From Bacillota bacterium (lineage in GTDB: Bacteria > Bacillota > Clostridia > Oscillospirales > Acutalibacteraceae): a stretch of DNA of 11,888 nucleotides. Positions within the stretch are counted from its first letter, which is position 1. Each line of letters begins with the position of its first letter. The notes under the pieces were generated by a model. The model was not told the DNA's origin. It saw nothing but the letters and a program-made list of their open reading frames with translations, and ran no database searches. Positions 1-6,070 of this stretch are shown one piece after another. The stretch covers positions 1 to 11,888 of the forward strand of contig JAEWUH010000019.1 of assembly GCA_023397245.1 (NCBI GenBank). Reading direction: 5' to 3'. A program made the position numbers and the translations under genes.

Positions 1-18
1 TTTCGGGGCAGAATAGTA

Positions 19-24
19 TATAAT
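19..24 (+). promoter_or_regulatory. Putative -10 box for the SRP RNA
   Basis: A perfect TATAAT lies about 35-40 bases before the base of the SRP RNA helix. The matching -35 box would fall at or just before the first base of the window, so it cannot be checked. Transcription would begin near position 31. Confidence 0.45.
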
Positions 25-59
25 ATATAAGTCTAAATCAAAAGCAAGGCAGAAATGCG

Positions 60-193
60 TGCAATAGGATATGCAGGCGGGCGGGCTCTGTACGACGGGG
101 TGCCGCGAACCATGTCAGGCGGGGAACCGAGCAGCATTAAGCGGATTGCCCCGTGCGATGCAGGTGGTCTGTCCGTCTGCATATCCTAGGGCA
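60..193 (+). ncRNA. ffs: Signal recognition particle RNA, small bacterial type
   Basis: This is the RNA scaffold of the signal recognition particle, which binds Ffh and targets nascent membrane and secreted proteins. The conserved domain IV core is visible: GTCAGG at about 114-119, a CGG-GGAA-CCG tetraloop stem at 120-129, then GAGCAGC. A long closing helix pairs 66-80 with 173-187 (15 bp with one G-U pair). It extends through a small AA/GG internal loop to 60-62 with 191-193. SRP RNA directly upstream of dnaX is the classical Bacillota arrangement (scr-dnaX in Bacillus subtilis), which supports the call. The mature ends are not certain. The 5' end could be closer to position 31 if the TATAAT at 19-24 is the promoter. 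No Alu-type domain was recognised, so it is called the small form. Confidence 0.9.
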
Positions 194-196
194 TGA

Positions 197-230
197 ACCG
201 TTAGAAAACGGTCTGTCTTGCTTTCGGTTT
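197..230 (+). terminator. Weak hairpin after SRP RNA, possible terminator or processing site
   Basis: ACCGTT (197-202) pairs with AACGGT (207-212) around a 4-base loop, followed by an interrupted T-rich stretch to about 230. The stem is short and the T-tract is broken, so readthrough into dnaX is likely. No convincing separate dnaX promoter was found between here and the gene. Confidence 0.3.
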
Positions 231-262
231 GTTTAACCATTATGTTCTTTAGGGGGTGGAGC

Positions 263-1885
263 ATGTATCAGGTCCTGTACCGCAAATGGAGGCCGAAGGT
301 GTTCGCCGACGTCGTCGGTCAGCCGCAGGTCACCGTTACGTTGAAAAATGAATTGATGGCCGGACGCATTGCTCACGCCTACCTGTTTACCGGCTCCCGC
401 GGAACGGGCAAAACCACCTGCGCCAAGATTATGGCGAAAGCGGTCAACTGCCTGAACCCGGTGGACGGCGACCCGTGCGGGGAGTGTGAAATCTGCCGCG
501 GGATTGAGAACGGCTCCGTAATGGATATTGTGGAAATCGACGCCGCCAGCAACAACGGCGTGGATAATATCCGTTCCCTGCGCGAGGAAGCAAACTTTAC
601 TCCGGCTGCCGCGAAGTATCGGGTTTATATCATCGATGAAGTCCATATGCTTTCCACCGGCGCGTTCAACGCCCTCCTGAAAACACTGGAGGAACCGCCC
701 GCCCATGTGATTTTTATCCTCGCTACGACCGAGGTGCACAAGCTGCCCGCCACCATTCTTTCGCGCTGCCAGCGCTTTGACTTCCGCCGGATTCCGCCGG
801 AGGAAATCGCGGACCGGCTCGCCTATGTGGTTCATCAGGAAAACGCGGAGATTGAACAACAGGCCGCGCTGCTGATTGCCCGCCTTGCGGACGGCGCGCT
901 GCGCGACGCCCTTTCCCTGCTTGACCAGTGCCTTGGCCGCAGCCGGGAAATTACGGTGGACGTGGTAAACGAAACGGCCGGTCTGGTGGGCCGTGACCAT
1001 TTGTTTGAACTGACCGACGCCATCCGGCAGAACGATTCCGCCGCGGCGCTCGAGCTGATCGATAAGCTGCACAATTCCTCAAAGGATATGGCGCGGCTCT
1101 GCGAAGAGCTTTCGTCGCATTTCCGGAACCTCATGCTGATCAAGACGATGAAGGACGCGCGCGGCCTGATCGTGGTTTCCGAAACGGAATTTGAAAAGCT
1201 GACAAAGCAGGCGCTTTCCATCGGACTGCCCGCAATTCTGCACGGTCTGGACACATTCCAGTCCGCGCTGGAAAAAATGTACCGCGGCGGTGACCGGCGT
1301 ATTGAAATCGAAATGGCGCTGATCCGCCTCTGCACACCGGAGCTGGATTCCACTCCCGACGCGCTGATCCGCCGTATTGAAGCGCTTGAGCGCGGGAAGC
1401 CTCCGGTAAAGGCAGAAAAGGCTCCGTCACCCCAGCCGGAAAAGAAGCCCCAGAGAGCGGAAAAACCGGAAAAGGATTCCGCGGGGCAGGAGCCGGAGCC
1501 GGATGTGCCGGCGAGAAAATCCGACGCGGAGCCGCAGAGCGATCCGGATAACCTGCAGAGCGGAGCGGAACGTCTGGCCGAATGGCCGGAAATTCTGCAG
1601 ATACTCAAAAATTATTCCAGGGCGATTTCGTCTGCGTTTAACGGCTCGTCCGCTTATGTAAGCGGTTCCTATGTGCTCATTGACGCGCCGAATGAAATTG
1701 CGTTCCGGCTGCTGCGCGAACCGGCGCAGCGTGATAATATGCGCAAGGCGATTCAGCAGGTGACCGGAAAAACCTACAATTTAGGTCCGTATAAAAGCGA
1801 GCCTGCCGACACGCCGGAGGAGGACCCCCTGAGCAAGCTCGCCGGTCTGGCGGAACGCGAAGGCATTGAAGTTACAAAAATATAA
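263..1885 (+). CDS. dnaX: DNA polymerase III subunit tau (clamp loader)
   Basis: DnaX is the AAA+ ATPase motor of the replicative clamp loader. It loads the beta sliding clamp and tethers polymerase III at the fork. The 540-residue product starts with the family-typical MYQVLYRKWRP. It has a Walker A GSRGTGKTT at residues 44-52, a zinc-binding module with C63, C72, C75 and C78, a Walker B/DEVH box at about 123-128, and the SRC arginine-finger motif at 167-169. A charged, proline-rich linker follows at about 375-435 and then the tau C-terminal domain. ATG 263 is chosen because AGGGGGTGG at 251-259 is well placed and family homology begins there; an in-frame TTG at 218 adds unrelated residues. 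The A AAA AAG slippage signal that makes gamma in Escherichia coli was not seen, so only tau is expected. It probably forms an operon with ebfC and recR. Confidence 0.97.
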   Translation: MYQVLYRKWRPKVFADVVGQPQVTVTLKNELMAGRIAHAYLFTGSRGTGKTTCAKIMAKAVNCLNPVDGDPCGECEICRGIENGSVMDIVEIDAASNNGVDNIRSLREEANFTPAAAKYRVYIIDEVHMLSTGAFNALLKTLEEPPAHVIFILATTEVHKLPATILSRCQRFDFRRIPPEEIADRLAYVVHQENAEIEQQAALLIARLADGALRDALSLLDQCLGRSREITVDVVNETAGLVGRDHLFELTDAIRQNDSAAALELIDKLHNSSKDMARLCEELSSHFRNLMLIKTMKDARGLIVVSETEFEKLTKQALSIGLPAILHGLDTFQSALEKMYRGGDRRIEIEMALIRLCTPELDSTPDALIRRIEALERGKPPVKAEKAPSPQPEKKPQRAEKPEKDSAGQEPEPDVPARKSDAEPQSDPDNLQSGAERLAEWPEILQILKNYSRAISSAFNGSSAYVSGSYVLIDAPNEIAFRLLREPAQRDNMRKAIQQVTGKTYNLGPYKSEPADTPEEDPLSKLAGLAEREGIEVTKI

Positions 1886-1910
1886 GTGATTATATCAGGA
1901 GGAAGTTATT

Positions 1911-2261
1911 ATGAAGGCAAGATTACCACAGAGTATGAATGGCGGCGGAGCGTCTAATTTGCAGCAGCTCGCGCGTCAGGCTCAGAAAATCCAGGAGCAG
2001 ATGGATGAAGTTTCAAACGAACTGAATGAAAAAGAGTATTCCGCTACGGCCGGCGGCGACGCCGTAAAGGCGACGGTAACCGGTAAAATGGAAGTAAAGA
2101 CAATCGATATCAAACCGGAGGTCGTTGATCCCGAGGATGTCGAAATGCTCTCCGACCTCATTACTGCGGCGGTAAACGAAGCGCTCCGCACGGCAAATGC
2201 AGACAAGCAGGAAAGAATGGAGAAAATTTCCGGCGGGCTGAACGTTCCGGGAATGTTTTAA
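1911..2261 (+). CDS. ebfC: YbaB/EbfC family nucleoid-associated DNA-binding protein
   Basis: This is a small (116 aa) dimeric DNA-binding protein of the YbaB/EbfC family, thought to help organise the nucleoid. In most bacteria it lies between dnaX and recR, exactly as here. The N-terminus (MKAR..., then a Gly-rich stretch) is typical. An amphipathic coiled-coil-like helix spans about residues 18-42, followed by the conserved GGDAVKATVTGK beta segment at about 48-59 and a C-terminal helix ending in GLNVPGMF. AGGAGG at 1897-1902 lies eight bases before the ATG. The gene begins 25 bases after the dnaX stop and ends three bases before recR, so co-transcription is very likely. Family identity is firm; the exact cellular role is only partly known for the family as a whole. 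Confidence 0.95.
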   Translation: MKARLPQSMNGGGASNLQQLARQAQKIQEQMDEVSNELNEKEYSATAGGDAVKATVTGKMEVKTIDIKPEVVDPEDVEMLSDLITAAVNEALRTANADKQERMEKISGGLNVPGMF

Positions 2262-2264
2262 GGT

Positions 2265-2864
2265 ATGCCGTCCTATAATGTAGCGCCCCTGTCGCGCCTG
2301 ATTGAACAGTTTGAGCGTCTGCCGGGCATCGGGCATAAAAGCGCGCAGCGCCTGGCCTATTATGTGCTCGGCCTTTCCAAAGAGGGTGCCGAAAATCTGG
2401 CCAACTCTATTTTGGATGCACATGAAAAAATTCATTACTGCAAATTATGCTGCAATCTGACCGACCAGGAGCTTTGCCCCGTTTGCCGGAACGAAGCGCG
2501 CGACAAATCGATCATCTGCGTGGTGGAAGACCCGCGCGACGTGATCGCGCTGGAGCGCACCCATGAGTTCAACGCGACTTACCATGTGCTTCACGGCGCG
2601 ATTTCGCCGCTCAACGGCGTCGGGCCGGATCAGCTTTGCATCAAGGAACTGCTGGCGCGTATCAACGATGGGGTTAAAGAGGTTATCATGGCAACCAATC
2701 CGACGGTTGAGGGCGAGGCGACTGCCATGTACGTTTCCCGCCTGCTCAAGCCGCTCGGCGTTAAAGTGACGCGCCTTGCCTACGGAATCCCGGTGGGCGG
2801 CGATCTGGAATATGCCGATGAGGTCACGCTTTCGCGCGCGATCGAGGGCCGCAGCGAAATTTAA
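2265..2864 (+). CDS. recR: Recombination mediator RecR
   Basis: RecR acts with RecO and RecF to load RecA onto SSB-coated single-stranded DNA during gap repair. The 199-residue length is normal for the family. In order, it has an N-terminal helix-hairpin-helix region (about 8-35, containing LPGIGHKSAQRLAYY), a four-cysteine zinc finger (C59, C62, C71, C74) and a Toprim domain starting at about residue 82 with CVVEDPRDV. A conserved C-terminal segment includes LAYGIPVGGDLEY. The ATG lies three bases after the ebfC stop with no strong binding site of its own, which points to translational coupling with ebfC. Confidence 0.97.
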   Translation: MPSYNVAPLSRLIEQFERLPGIGHKSAQRLAYYVLGLSKEGAENLANSILDAHEKIHYCKLCCNLTDQELCPVCRNEARDKSIICVVEDPRDVIALERTHEFNATYHVLHGAISPLNGVGPDQLCIKELLARINDGVKEVIMATNPTVEGEATAMYVSRLLKPLGVKVTRLAYGIPVGGDLEYADEVTLSRAIEGRSEI

Positions 2865-2882
2865 GTAAGGTTTACATAATGC

Positions 2883-2918
2883 TTGACATTTATCCGCGGA
2901 TATGATATGCTCATATCC
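2883..2918 (+). promoter_or_regulatory. smpB promoter with an inverted repeat over the -10 box
   Basis: TTGACA (2883-2888) and TATGCT (2906-2911) are separated by an optimal 17 bases, giving a strong sigma-A-type promoter and a leader of about 27 bases. The -10 box begins inside a perfect 8-bp inverted repeat: GGATATGA (2898-2905), five bases TATGC, then TCATATCC (2911-2918). Such a repeat could be an operator or could shape promoter opening, but no regulator is known from the sequence. Confidence 0.75.
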
Positions 2919-2944
2919 CGGCAGAAGTCGGAGGAGGCTTTTTT

Positions 2945-3409
2945 ATGGCAAAAGAAAATTTAAAAACGCTTGCGCAGAATAAAAAAGCCTTTCACGATTA
3001 TTTTGTTGAGGAAAGCATGGAAGCAGGCATTGAGCTTTGCGGAACCGAGGTGAAATCGCTGCGAAAGGGGCAGGCGAATTTAAAAGATTCCTGGTGTTCC
3101 ATCGTGGGCGGGGAGCTTTTGATCAATGGGATGCACATCAGCCCCTATGATCACGGCAATATCTTTAATCAGGACCCCATGCGTGTGCGTCGTCTCTTGC
3201 TGCACAAGCGCGAGATCAACCGCCTGTTCGGTCTGGTTAAGCAGGACGGTTATTCCCTGATTCCGATTTCCGTATATCTCAAGGGTTCGCTCGTAAAGGT
3301 GCAGGTAGGCCTGTGCAAGGGCAAAAAGCTTTATGACAAACGGGCCGATATGGCGGAAAAAAGCGCGAAACGCGATATCGATCGGGCAATGAAAGAACGG
3401 AATCGTTAA
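2945..3409 (+). CDS. smpB: SsrA-binding protein SmpB
   Basis: SmpB binds the tRNA-like domain of tmRNA and delivers it to ribosomes stalled on broken mRNAs, starting trans-translation. The 154-residue length is normal. It shows the OB-fold core with GTEVKSLRKGQANLKD at about 33-48 and the ISPYDHGN segment at about 65-72. The lysine-rich C-terminal tail (KKLYDKRADMAEKSAKRDI, about 127-145) is the part that enters the empty mRNA channel. GGAGGAGG at 2930-2937 with a 7-base spacer gives a strong ribosome binding site before the ATG. The partner RNA gene ssrA starts 47 bases downstream, and the two may share the promoter at 2883. Confidence 0.97.
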   Translation: MAKENLKTLAQNKKAFHDYFVEESMEAGIELCGTEVKSLRKGQANLKDSWCSIVGGELLINGMHISPYDHGNIFNQDPMRVRRLLLHKREINRLFGLVKQDGYSLIPISVYLKGSLVKVQVGLCKGKKLYDKRADMAEKSAKRDIDRAMKERNR

Positions 3410-3456
3410 AATTTATTACTCAAACAGGTGACACAGCAAAATCTTCATTAATATAT

Positions 3457-3804
3457 GGGGATGTAAAGGTTTCGACGGGGATTGTGAGCCCTGGTAAGCG
3501 AGTAGCGGTGCGGAACCGCTCTAAAATCCGCAAACTTAAAATTAAACGACAACAATCAAGTTGCGTACGCAGCCTAATTAGGCTGCCGTCTTTACCGGGA
3601 GCACCGCGGCCCGGATAAAGGCGTCACTTAGCGGTGAACGTGAACCGGGGGACGCCTTTATCCCGGTCACGGATCAAAGGCTACTGAAGCGCTGAGCCTG
3701 CCTTTGGGCGCGGCGCAGAGGGAACGTTAAATCATCGGCTACACTCGTAGAAAGCCTCGGTAAGTGATTTTCGGACACGAGTTCGACTCTCGTCATCTCC
3801 ACCA
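3457..3804 (+). ncRNA. ssrA: Transfer-messenger RNA (tmRNA)
   Basis: tmRNA rescues stalled ribosomes and adds a degradation tag to the unfinished protein. The 348-base gene has the characteristic 5' start GGGGATGTAAAGGTTTCGAC. Its 3' end has a T-arm (GAGTTCGACTCTC), acceptor strand CATCTCC (3794-3800) pairing with GGGGATG (3457-3463), discriminator A and an encoded CCA (3802-3804). The tag frame ends ...AAC GAC AAC AAT CAA GTT GCG TAC GCA GCC TAA, with the stop at 3575-3577, giving a tag ending NDNNQVAYAA. The stop lies in a perfect palindrome (GCAGCCTAATTAGGCTGC), the usual helix 5. A 13-bp helix pairs 3613-3625 with 3651-3663 in the pseudoknot region. The exact resume codon (TTA at 3542 or AAC at 3545) cannot be fixed by eye. 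Confidence 0.96.
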
Positions 3805-3877
3805 AATGAACATTACACGAACACCTATTATTTTAAGGGCGGCTTTGCCGTTACGGTGTGGCTGTAAGGTCAAACAG

Positions 3878-3920
3878 AAAAACAGCAGTTAAGGAATAAA
3901 CCTTAGCTGCTGTTTTTATT
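3878..3920 (+). terminator. Intrinsic terminator after ssrA
   Basis: A 17-bp stem (3878-3894 with 3901-3917, one G-U pair) around a 6-base loop ends in a run of T. The A-rich 5' flank means that it could also work on the opposite strand, against transcription leaving the insertion sequence. Confidence 0.85.
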
Positions 3921-3943
3921 TACGATATATTAAAGTGATATTT

Positions 3944-3981
3944 TGACCTGCCCCCCAAAACCATCCAGATAGAAAGTTAGT
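3944..3981 (+). repeat. Left terminal inverted repeat of the IS3-family element
   Basis: This repeat matches the complement of 5102-5139 imperfectly: TGA at the tip, a C-rich block then AAAAC, and ATAGAAA followed by GTTAGT at the inner edge. The orfB stop codon (3977-3979) lies inside it, as is common in compact insertion sequences. Confidence 0.75.
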
Positions 3982-4810
3982 AATCACCTGAAATTTTCTT
4001 GGCATACTCTGTTGGCGTTAAATTATCCAGAGAACTGTGCGGCCGAAGGTGGTTATATTCGTTTCGCCAGTCTTCAATGATTTCTTTGGCTTCATAGAGA
4101 TTTTTAAACAGGTTTTGGTTTAGGCATTCATCGCGCAGTTTTCCATTAAAACTTTCAATATAACCGTTCTGGGTCGGGTGACCTGGATCAGTAAAAACAT
4201 GGTCTACATGGTGGTCGTAGCTCCATGCATTTAGTGCGTTGCCTGTGAATTCAGAGCCGTTATCGGTTAGAATCTCTTTTGGAAGGCCGCGAAACAGTGC
4301 AATACGATTGAGTACAGCAGAAACTCTTTTCCCGGTAATGGAGCTGTCCACTTCCAATGCAAGGCATTCCCGTGTGGCTTCATCAATCACGGTTAAGACC
4401 CGAATGTGGTTTCCGGAACGTGTACGATCTGAAACAAAATCCATCGACCATCTGGAGTTTGCCAACAGGGATGTTCTGGCGGGCATCCCACGCTTTTCGT
4501 ATTTCTTCTTTTTGTTCCGCCTTTTCAGGGTCAATCCTGCCTCTTTGTACAGCCGGTATGTTCTTTTATGGTTAATATGGATGTTTTCCCGTTGGAGCAT
4601 AACATGCAGACGTCGGTAGCCGAATCGCTTCCATCGAGTTGCCAATCGTGTTAGCCGGTCTGTTATTTCTTTATCTTCTGCTTTCTCCACCGGAACATAT
4701 CGTTTGCTGCTCCGTCCCAAGTCCAACAGCCTGCACGCTCTGCGCTCACTGAGCTGGTATGTCTGCTGTATCTCTTTCGCGATGCGGCGCTTCTCGGCAG
4801 GCTTTATCCG
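3977..4810 (-). CDS. IS3-family transposase OrfB (DDE integrase domain), expressed by -1 frameshift
   Basis: This is the catalytic half of the transposase, made as a fusion with OrfA by -1 frameshifting at 4810-4816. Shifted reading continues without interruption through KKRIKPAEKRRIAKEIQQ into the main open frame, giving 277 residues after the shift and about 363 for OrfAB. The order is an HTH_21-type N-terminal region, then an rve integrase core. Counting from the TTG codon at 4726 (written as residue 1), the catalytic triad is D96 (in WSMDF), D155 (in LTDNGSEF) and E191 (in NGYIESFNGKLRDE). The D-to-E gap of 35 residues is the DD(35)E signature of the IS3 family. A separate OrfB starting at the TTG at 4726 is possible but not supported by a clear ribosome site. 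No inactivating change was seen. Confidence 0.93.
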   Translation of the reverse strand, partial: RIKPAEKRRIAKEIQQTYQLSERRACRLLDLGRSSKRYVPVEKAEDKEITDRLTRLATRWKRFGYRRLHVMLQRENIHINHKRTYRLYKEAGLTLKRRNKKKKYEKRGMPARTSLLANSRWSMDFVSDRTRSGNHIRVLTVIDEATRECLALEVDSSITGKRVSAVLNRIALFRGLPKEILTDNGSEFTGNALNAWSYDHHVDHVFTDPGHPTQNGYIESFNGKLRDECLNQNLFKNLYEAKEIIEDWRNEYNHLRPHSSLDNLTPTEYAKKISGDY

Positions 4811-5067
4811 TTTTTTGCAAGGACATTCTTTAGAATATGATTATCCAGAGTGAGGTTCGCCACCAGTTCTTTTAGCTGGCGGTTTTCTTCTTCCAACTGC
4901 TTTAGGTGTTTTGCCTCGCTGATATCCATCCCGCCGTATTTGCTTTTCCAACGGTAAAATGTTTGTTCGGAAATATTATATTCCCGAACGATATCGGCAG
5001 CCTTTTTACCTGCTTCATGTTCTTTTAGAATCCTGATGATCTGTTCCTCGCTGAACCGTTTCTTCAT
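4804..5067 (-). CDS. IS3-family transposase OrfA (helix-turn-helix, leucine zipper)
   Basis: OrfA is the DNA-binding part of the IS3 transposase. The 87-residue product has an HTH_Tnp_1 domain: RFSEEQIIRILKEHEAGKK, then the recognition part ISEQTFYRWKSKYGGM. A leucine-zipper-like stretch (LKQLEEENRQLKELVANLTL) follows and mediates multimerisation in the family. ATG 5067 is preferred over the GTG at 5076 because the GGAG at 5076-5079 is eight bases before this ATG but would overlap the GTG. The frame ends in AKNG-stop just after the slippery heptamer, so termination here and shifting into orfB compete. Confidence 0.93.
   Translation of the reverse strand: MKKRFSEEQIIRILKEHEAGKKAADIVREYNISEQTFYRWKSKYGGMDISEAKHLKQLEEENRQLKELVANLTLDNHILKNVLAKNG
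4810..4816 (-). promoter_or_regulatory. Programmed -1 ribosomal frameshift heptamer A AAA AAC
   Basis: On the minus strand orfA reads GCA AAA AAC GGA TAA. The heptamer A AAA AAC is in the correct phase for tandem -1 slippage. After the shift, reading continues in the orfB frame 28 codons upstream of the first in-frame start-like codon. This is the standard expression mechanism of IS3-family OrfAB. A downstream stimulatory structure was not established by eye. Confidence 0.85.
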
Positions 5068-5101
5068 GTTAATCACTCCATCTGTATTTTATCATATTAT
5101 G

Positions 5102-5139
5102 ACTAACTTTTCTATTGGCTCAGTTTTCGGGGATGTTCA
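5102..5139 (-). repeat. Right terminal inverted repeat of the IS3-family element
   Basis: This is the counterpart of 3944-3981. It lies directly upstream of orfA, so the orfA promoter should overlap it or start just inside, near the AT-rich stretch at 5085-5103. The match is imperfect, with a one-base gap in the C-rich block. Confidence 0.72.
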
Positions 5140-5316
5140 CTTTTATTTCAAAGCAAGGAAGCCCTCCGATACACAGAGAACAGTATTTGGATACAACTAA
5201 CTACCCACCGAGCAACGGTTTTTTCTTTTTCCGCTTTGCGCGGCGGGTAAATTTCAAGGTTGTTTGTTAGGCATCCTATATGGTCTATGTCCCCGTTCTG
5301 TTTATGACAAAGGTGA
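5140..5316. other. Unassigned spacer between the IS and the DJ-1-like gene
   Basis: The 177 bases hold no gene that can be supported. An open minus-strand frame of 84 codons (5148-5402) overlaps the end of the DJ-1-like gene in another frame. Its C-terminal half is arginine- and lysine-rich, but it has no convincing ribosome site or recognisable domain. No good terminator for the minus-strand gene was found. It may be a remnant cut off when the IS inserted. Confidence 0.4.
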
Positions 5317-5955
5317 TCAGTTTTCATTGCTGGACGGCAGGGTTTGCATAAGGGCAAAGAAATGTTTAGGCTCACCGGTGCTAAAATATTCATACCACGC
5401 ATTCAATGTGTCTGCTTGAAAAACATCCAAATGCTCAATAATTTGTTTTGCCCACAGCAAGGCTCCGGTGCAACTTGCAGTAATCAAGTTGTTATCCACA
5501 ACAGATGGCTTGTCCATATAAAAACCTTGCCCCTTGTAACCGGGGGCGAACATTTCAAGAAATCCCGGTCCATTACTGGTATGGGAACGCTGATCTAATA
5601 GCCCAGAGCTGGCAAGGGCGGCAGTAGCCCCACAAATTGCTCCCACCGTAGCACCCAAAGAGAGAAATTCACTTGCTTTTTTGATGATAGCACCATGCTT
5701 CGGGTCATTCCATGTGTTGGCACCCGGTAACAGTAGCACGCTCGTTTTGCTCACGGCAATATCATCAATCAAGCAATCAGGTACGATTGTCAGCCCACCC
5801 ATCGTATGAATGGGGTCTTTAGAACAGCTAACCGTTTTGAGGAATACGGGCTGTGCGTCCTTTTTGAAAAATCGGCCAGAATGCAACTCCGCTGTAACAT
5901 ACCCCAATTCCCAGTCGGCCAAGGTGTCAAGGACGTAAACATAGATTGTAAACAT
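5317..5955 (-). CDS. DJ-1/PfpI family protein (type 1 glutamine amidotransferase-like)
   Basis: This 212-residue protein belongs to the DJ-1/PfpI superfamily, whose members include chaperone- or protease-like, glyoxalase-like and amidotransferase-like proteins; which activity applies here is unknown. Seen directly: a beta-rich N-terminus with the conserved Glu (E16 in LADWELGYV), the LLLPGANTWND segment at 74-84, and the nucleophile elbow GAICGATAALA with C108. GLLDQRSHTS follows at 118-127 and a C-terminal GALLWAKQIIEHL helix. Both E16 and C108 are present, so the active site looks complete. GGAGG at 5963-5967 is seven bases from the ATG. It is divergent from a WYL-domain regulator, a pairing that suggests control by that regulator. 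It is probably cytoplasmic, as no signal peptide is seen. Confidence 0.88.
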   Translation of the reverse strand: MFTIYVYVLDTLADWELGYVTAELHSGRFFKKDAQPVFLKTVSCSKDPIHTMGGLTIVPDCLIDDIAVSKTSVLLLPGANTWNDPKHGAIIKKASEFLSLGATVGAICGATAALASSGLLDQRSHTSNGPGFLEMFAPGYKGQGFYMDKPSVVDNNLITASCTGALLWAKQIIEHLDVFQADTLNAWYEYFSTGEPKHFFALMQTLPSSNEN

Positions 5956-5983
5956 AGACTTTCCTCCATTTCCATTGTTTCTG

Positions 5984-6038
5984 TTGATTTGATTGTTTTT
6001 TTATTGTACTATTTAATTGCTGACATCAGTATGGCAAT
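5984..6038 (+). promoter_or_regulatory. Shared divergent promoter region of the DJ-1-like and WYL regulator genes
   Basis: For the regulator gene, TTGATT (5984-5989) and TACTAT (6007-6012) are 17 bases apart. Just downstream, ATTGC (6016-6020) and GCAAT (6034-6038) form an inverted repeat enclosing CTGA-CA-TCAG (6020-6029), a plausible operator for the regulator. On the minus strand, TTGCCA within this block could serve as a -35 for the DJ-1-like gene, though its -10 is poor. All elements are weak individually. Confidence 0.4.
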
Positions 6039-6070
6039 AATTGAAAAGAATCTTGAAAGGCGGCTGCCAA

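Larger units (their letters stand above)
3944..5139 (-). mobile_element. IS3-family insertion sequence, IS407-like group, apparently complete
   Basis: The element of about 1.2 kb carries orfA and orfB on the minus strand, bounded by imperfect inverted repeats that begin TGA. Left end: TGACCTGCCCCCCAAAAC at 3944. Right end, read inward on the minus strand: TGAACATCCCCGAAAAC from 5139. Shared inner blocks are ATAGAAA and GTTAGT. The C-rich terminus and OrfA style fit the IS407 group of the IS3 family, from memory of that group. No clean 4-bp target duplication is visible. Both flanks have T-runs (3941-3944 and 5141-5144), so the exact ends are uncertain by a base or two. Both reading frames and the frameshift site are intact, so the copy may be active. 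Confidence 0.88.

Noticed and set aside
1400..1560. Possible gamma-producing frameshift site in the A-rich linker of dnaX.
   Set aside because: The runs of A reach at most five and no A AAA AAG heptamer in phase is present; Bacillota generally make only tau.
233..1608. Long minus-strand open frames opposite dnaX (233-1072, 835-1608, 1140-1430).
   Set aside because: They are antisense shadows of a GC-rich gene with strong codon bias; they have no ribosome sites or domains, and dnaX on the plus strand is certain.
3779..3804. The ssrA 3' end as an attachment site with a second copy marking an island.
   Set aside because: No repeat of the T-arm/acceptor sequence was seen elsewhere in the window, so an island end cannot be claimed.
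4239..4619. Plus-strand frames inside the IS (4239-4619, 4357-4575).
   Set aside because: They are shadows of the transposase orfB, which is clearly coding on the minus strand.
3936..5146. A 4-bp target duplication around the IS (T-runs on both sides).
   Set aside because: TTTT occurs at 3941-3944 and 5141-5144 but only if the ends are moved one base from the TGA tips; homopolymers make this uninformative.
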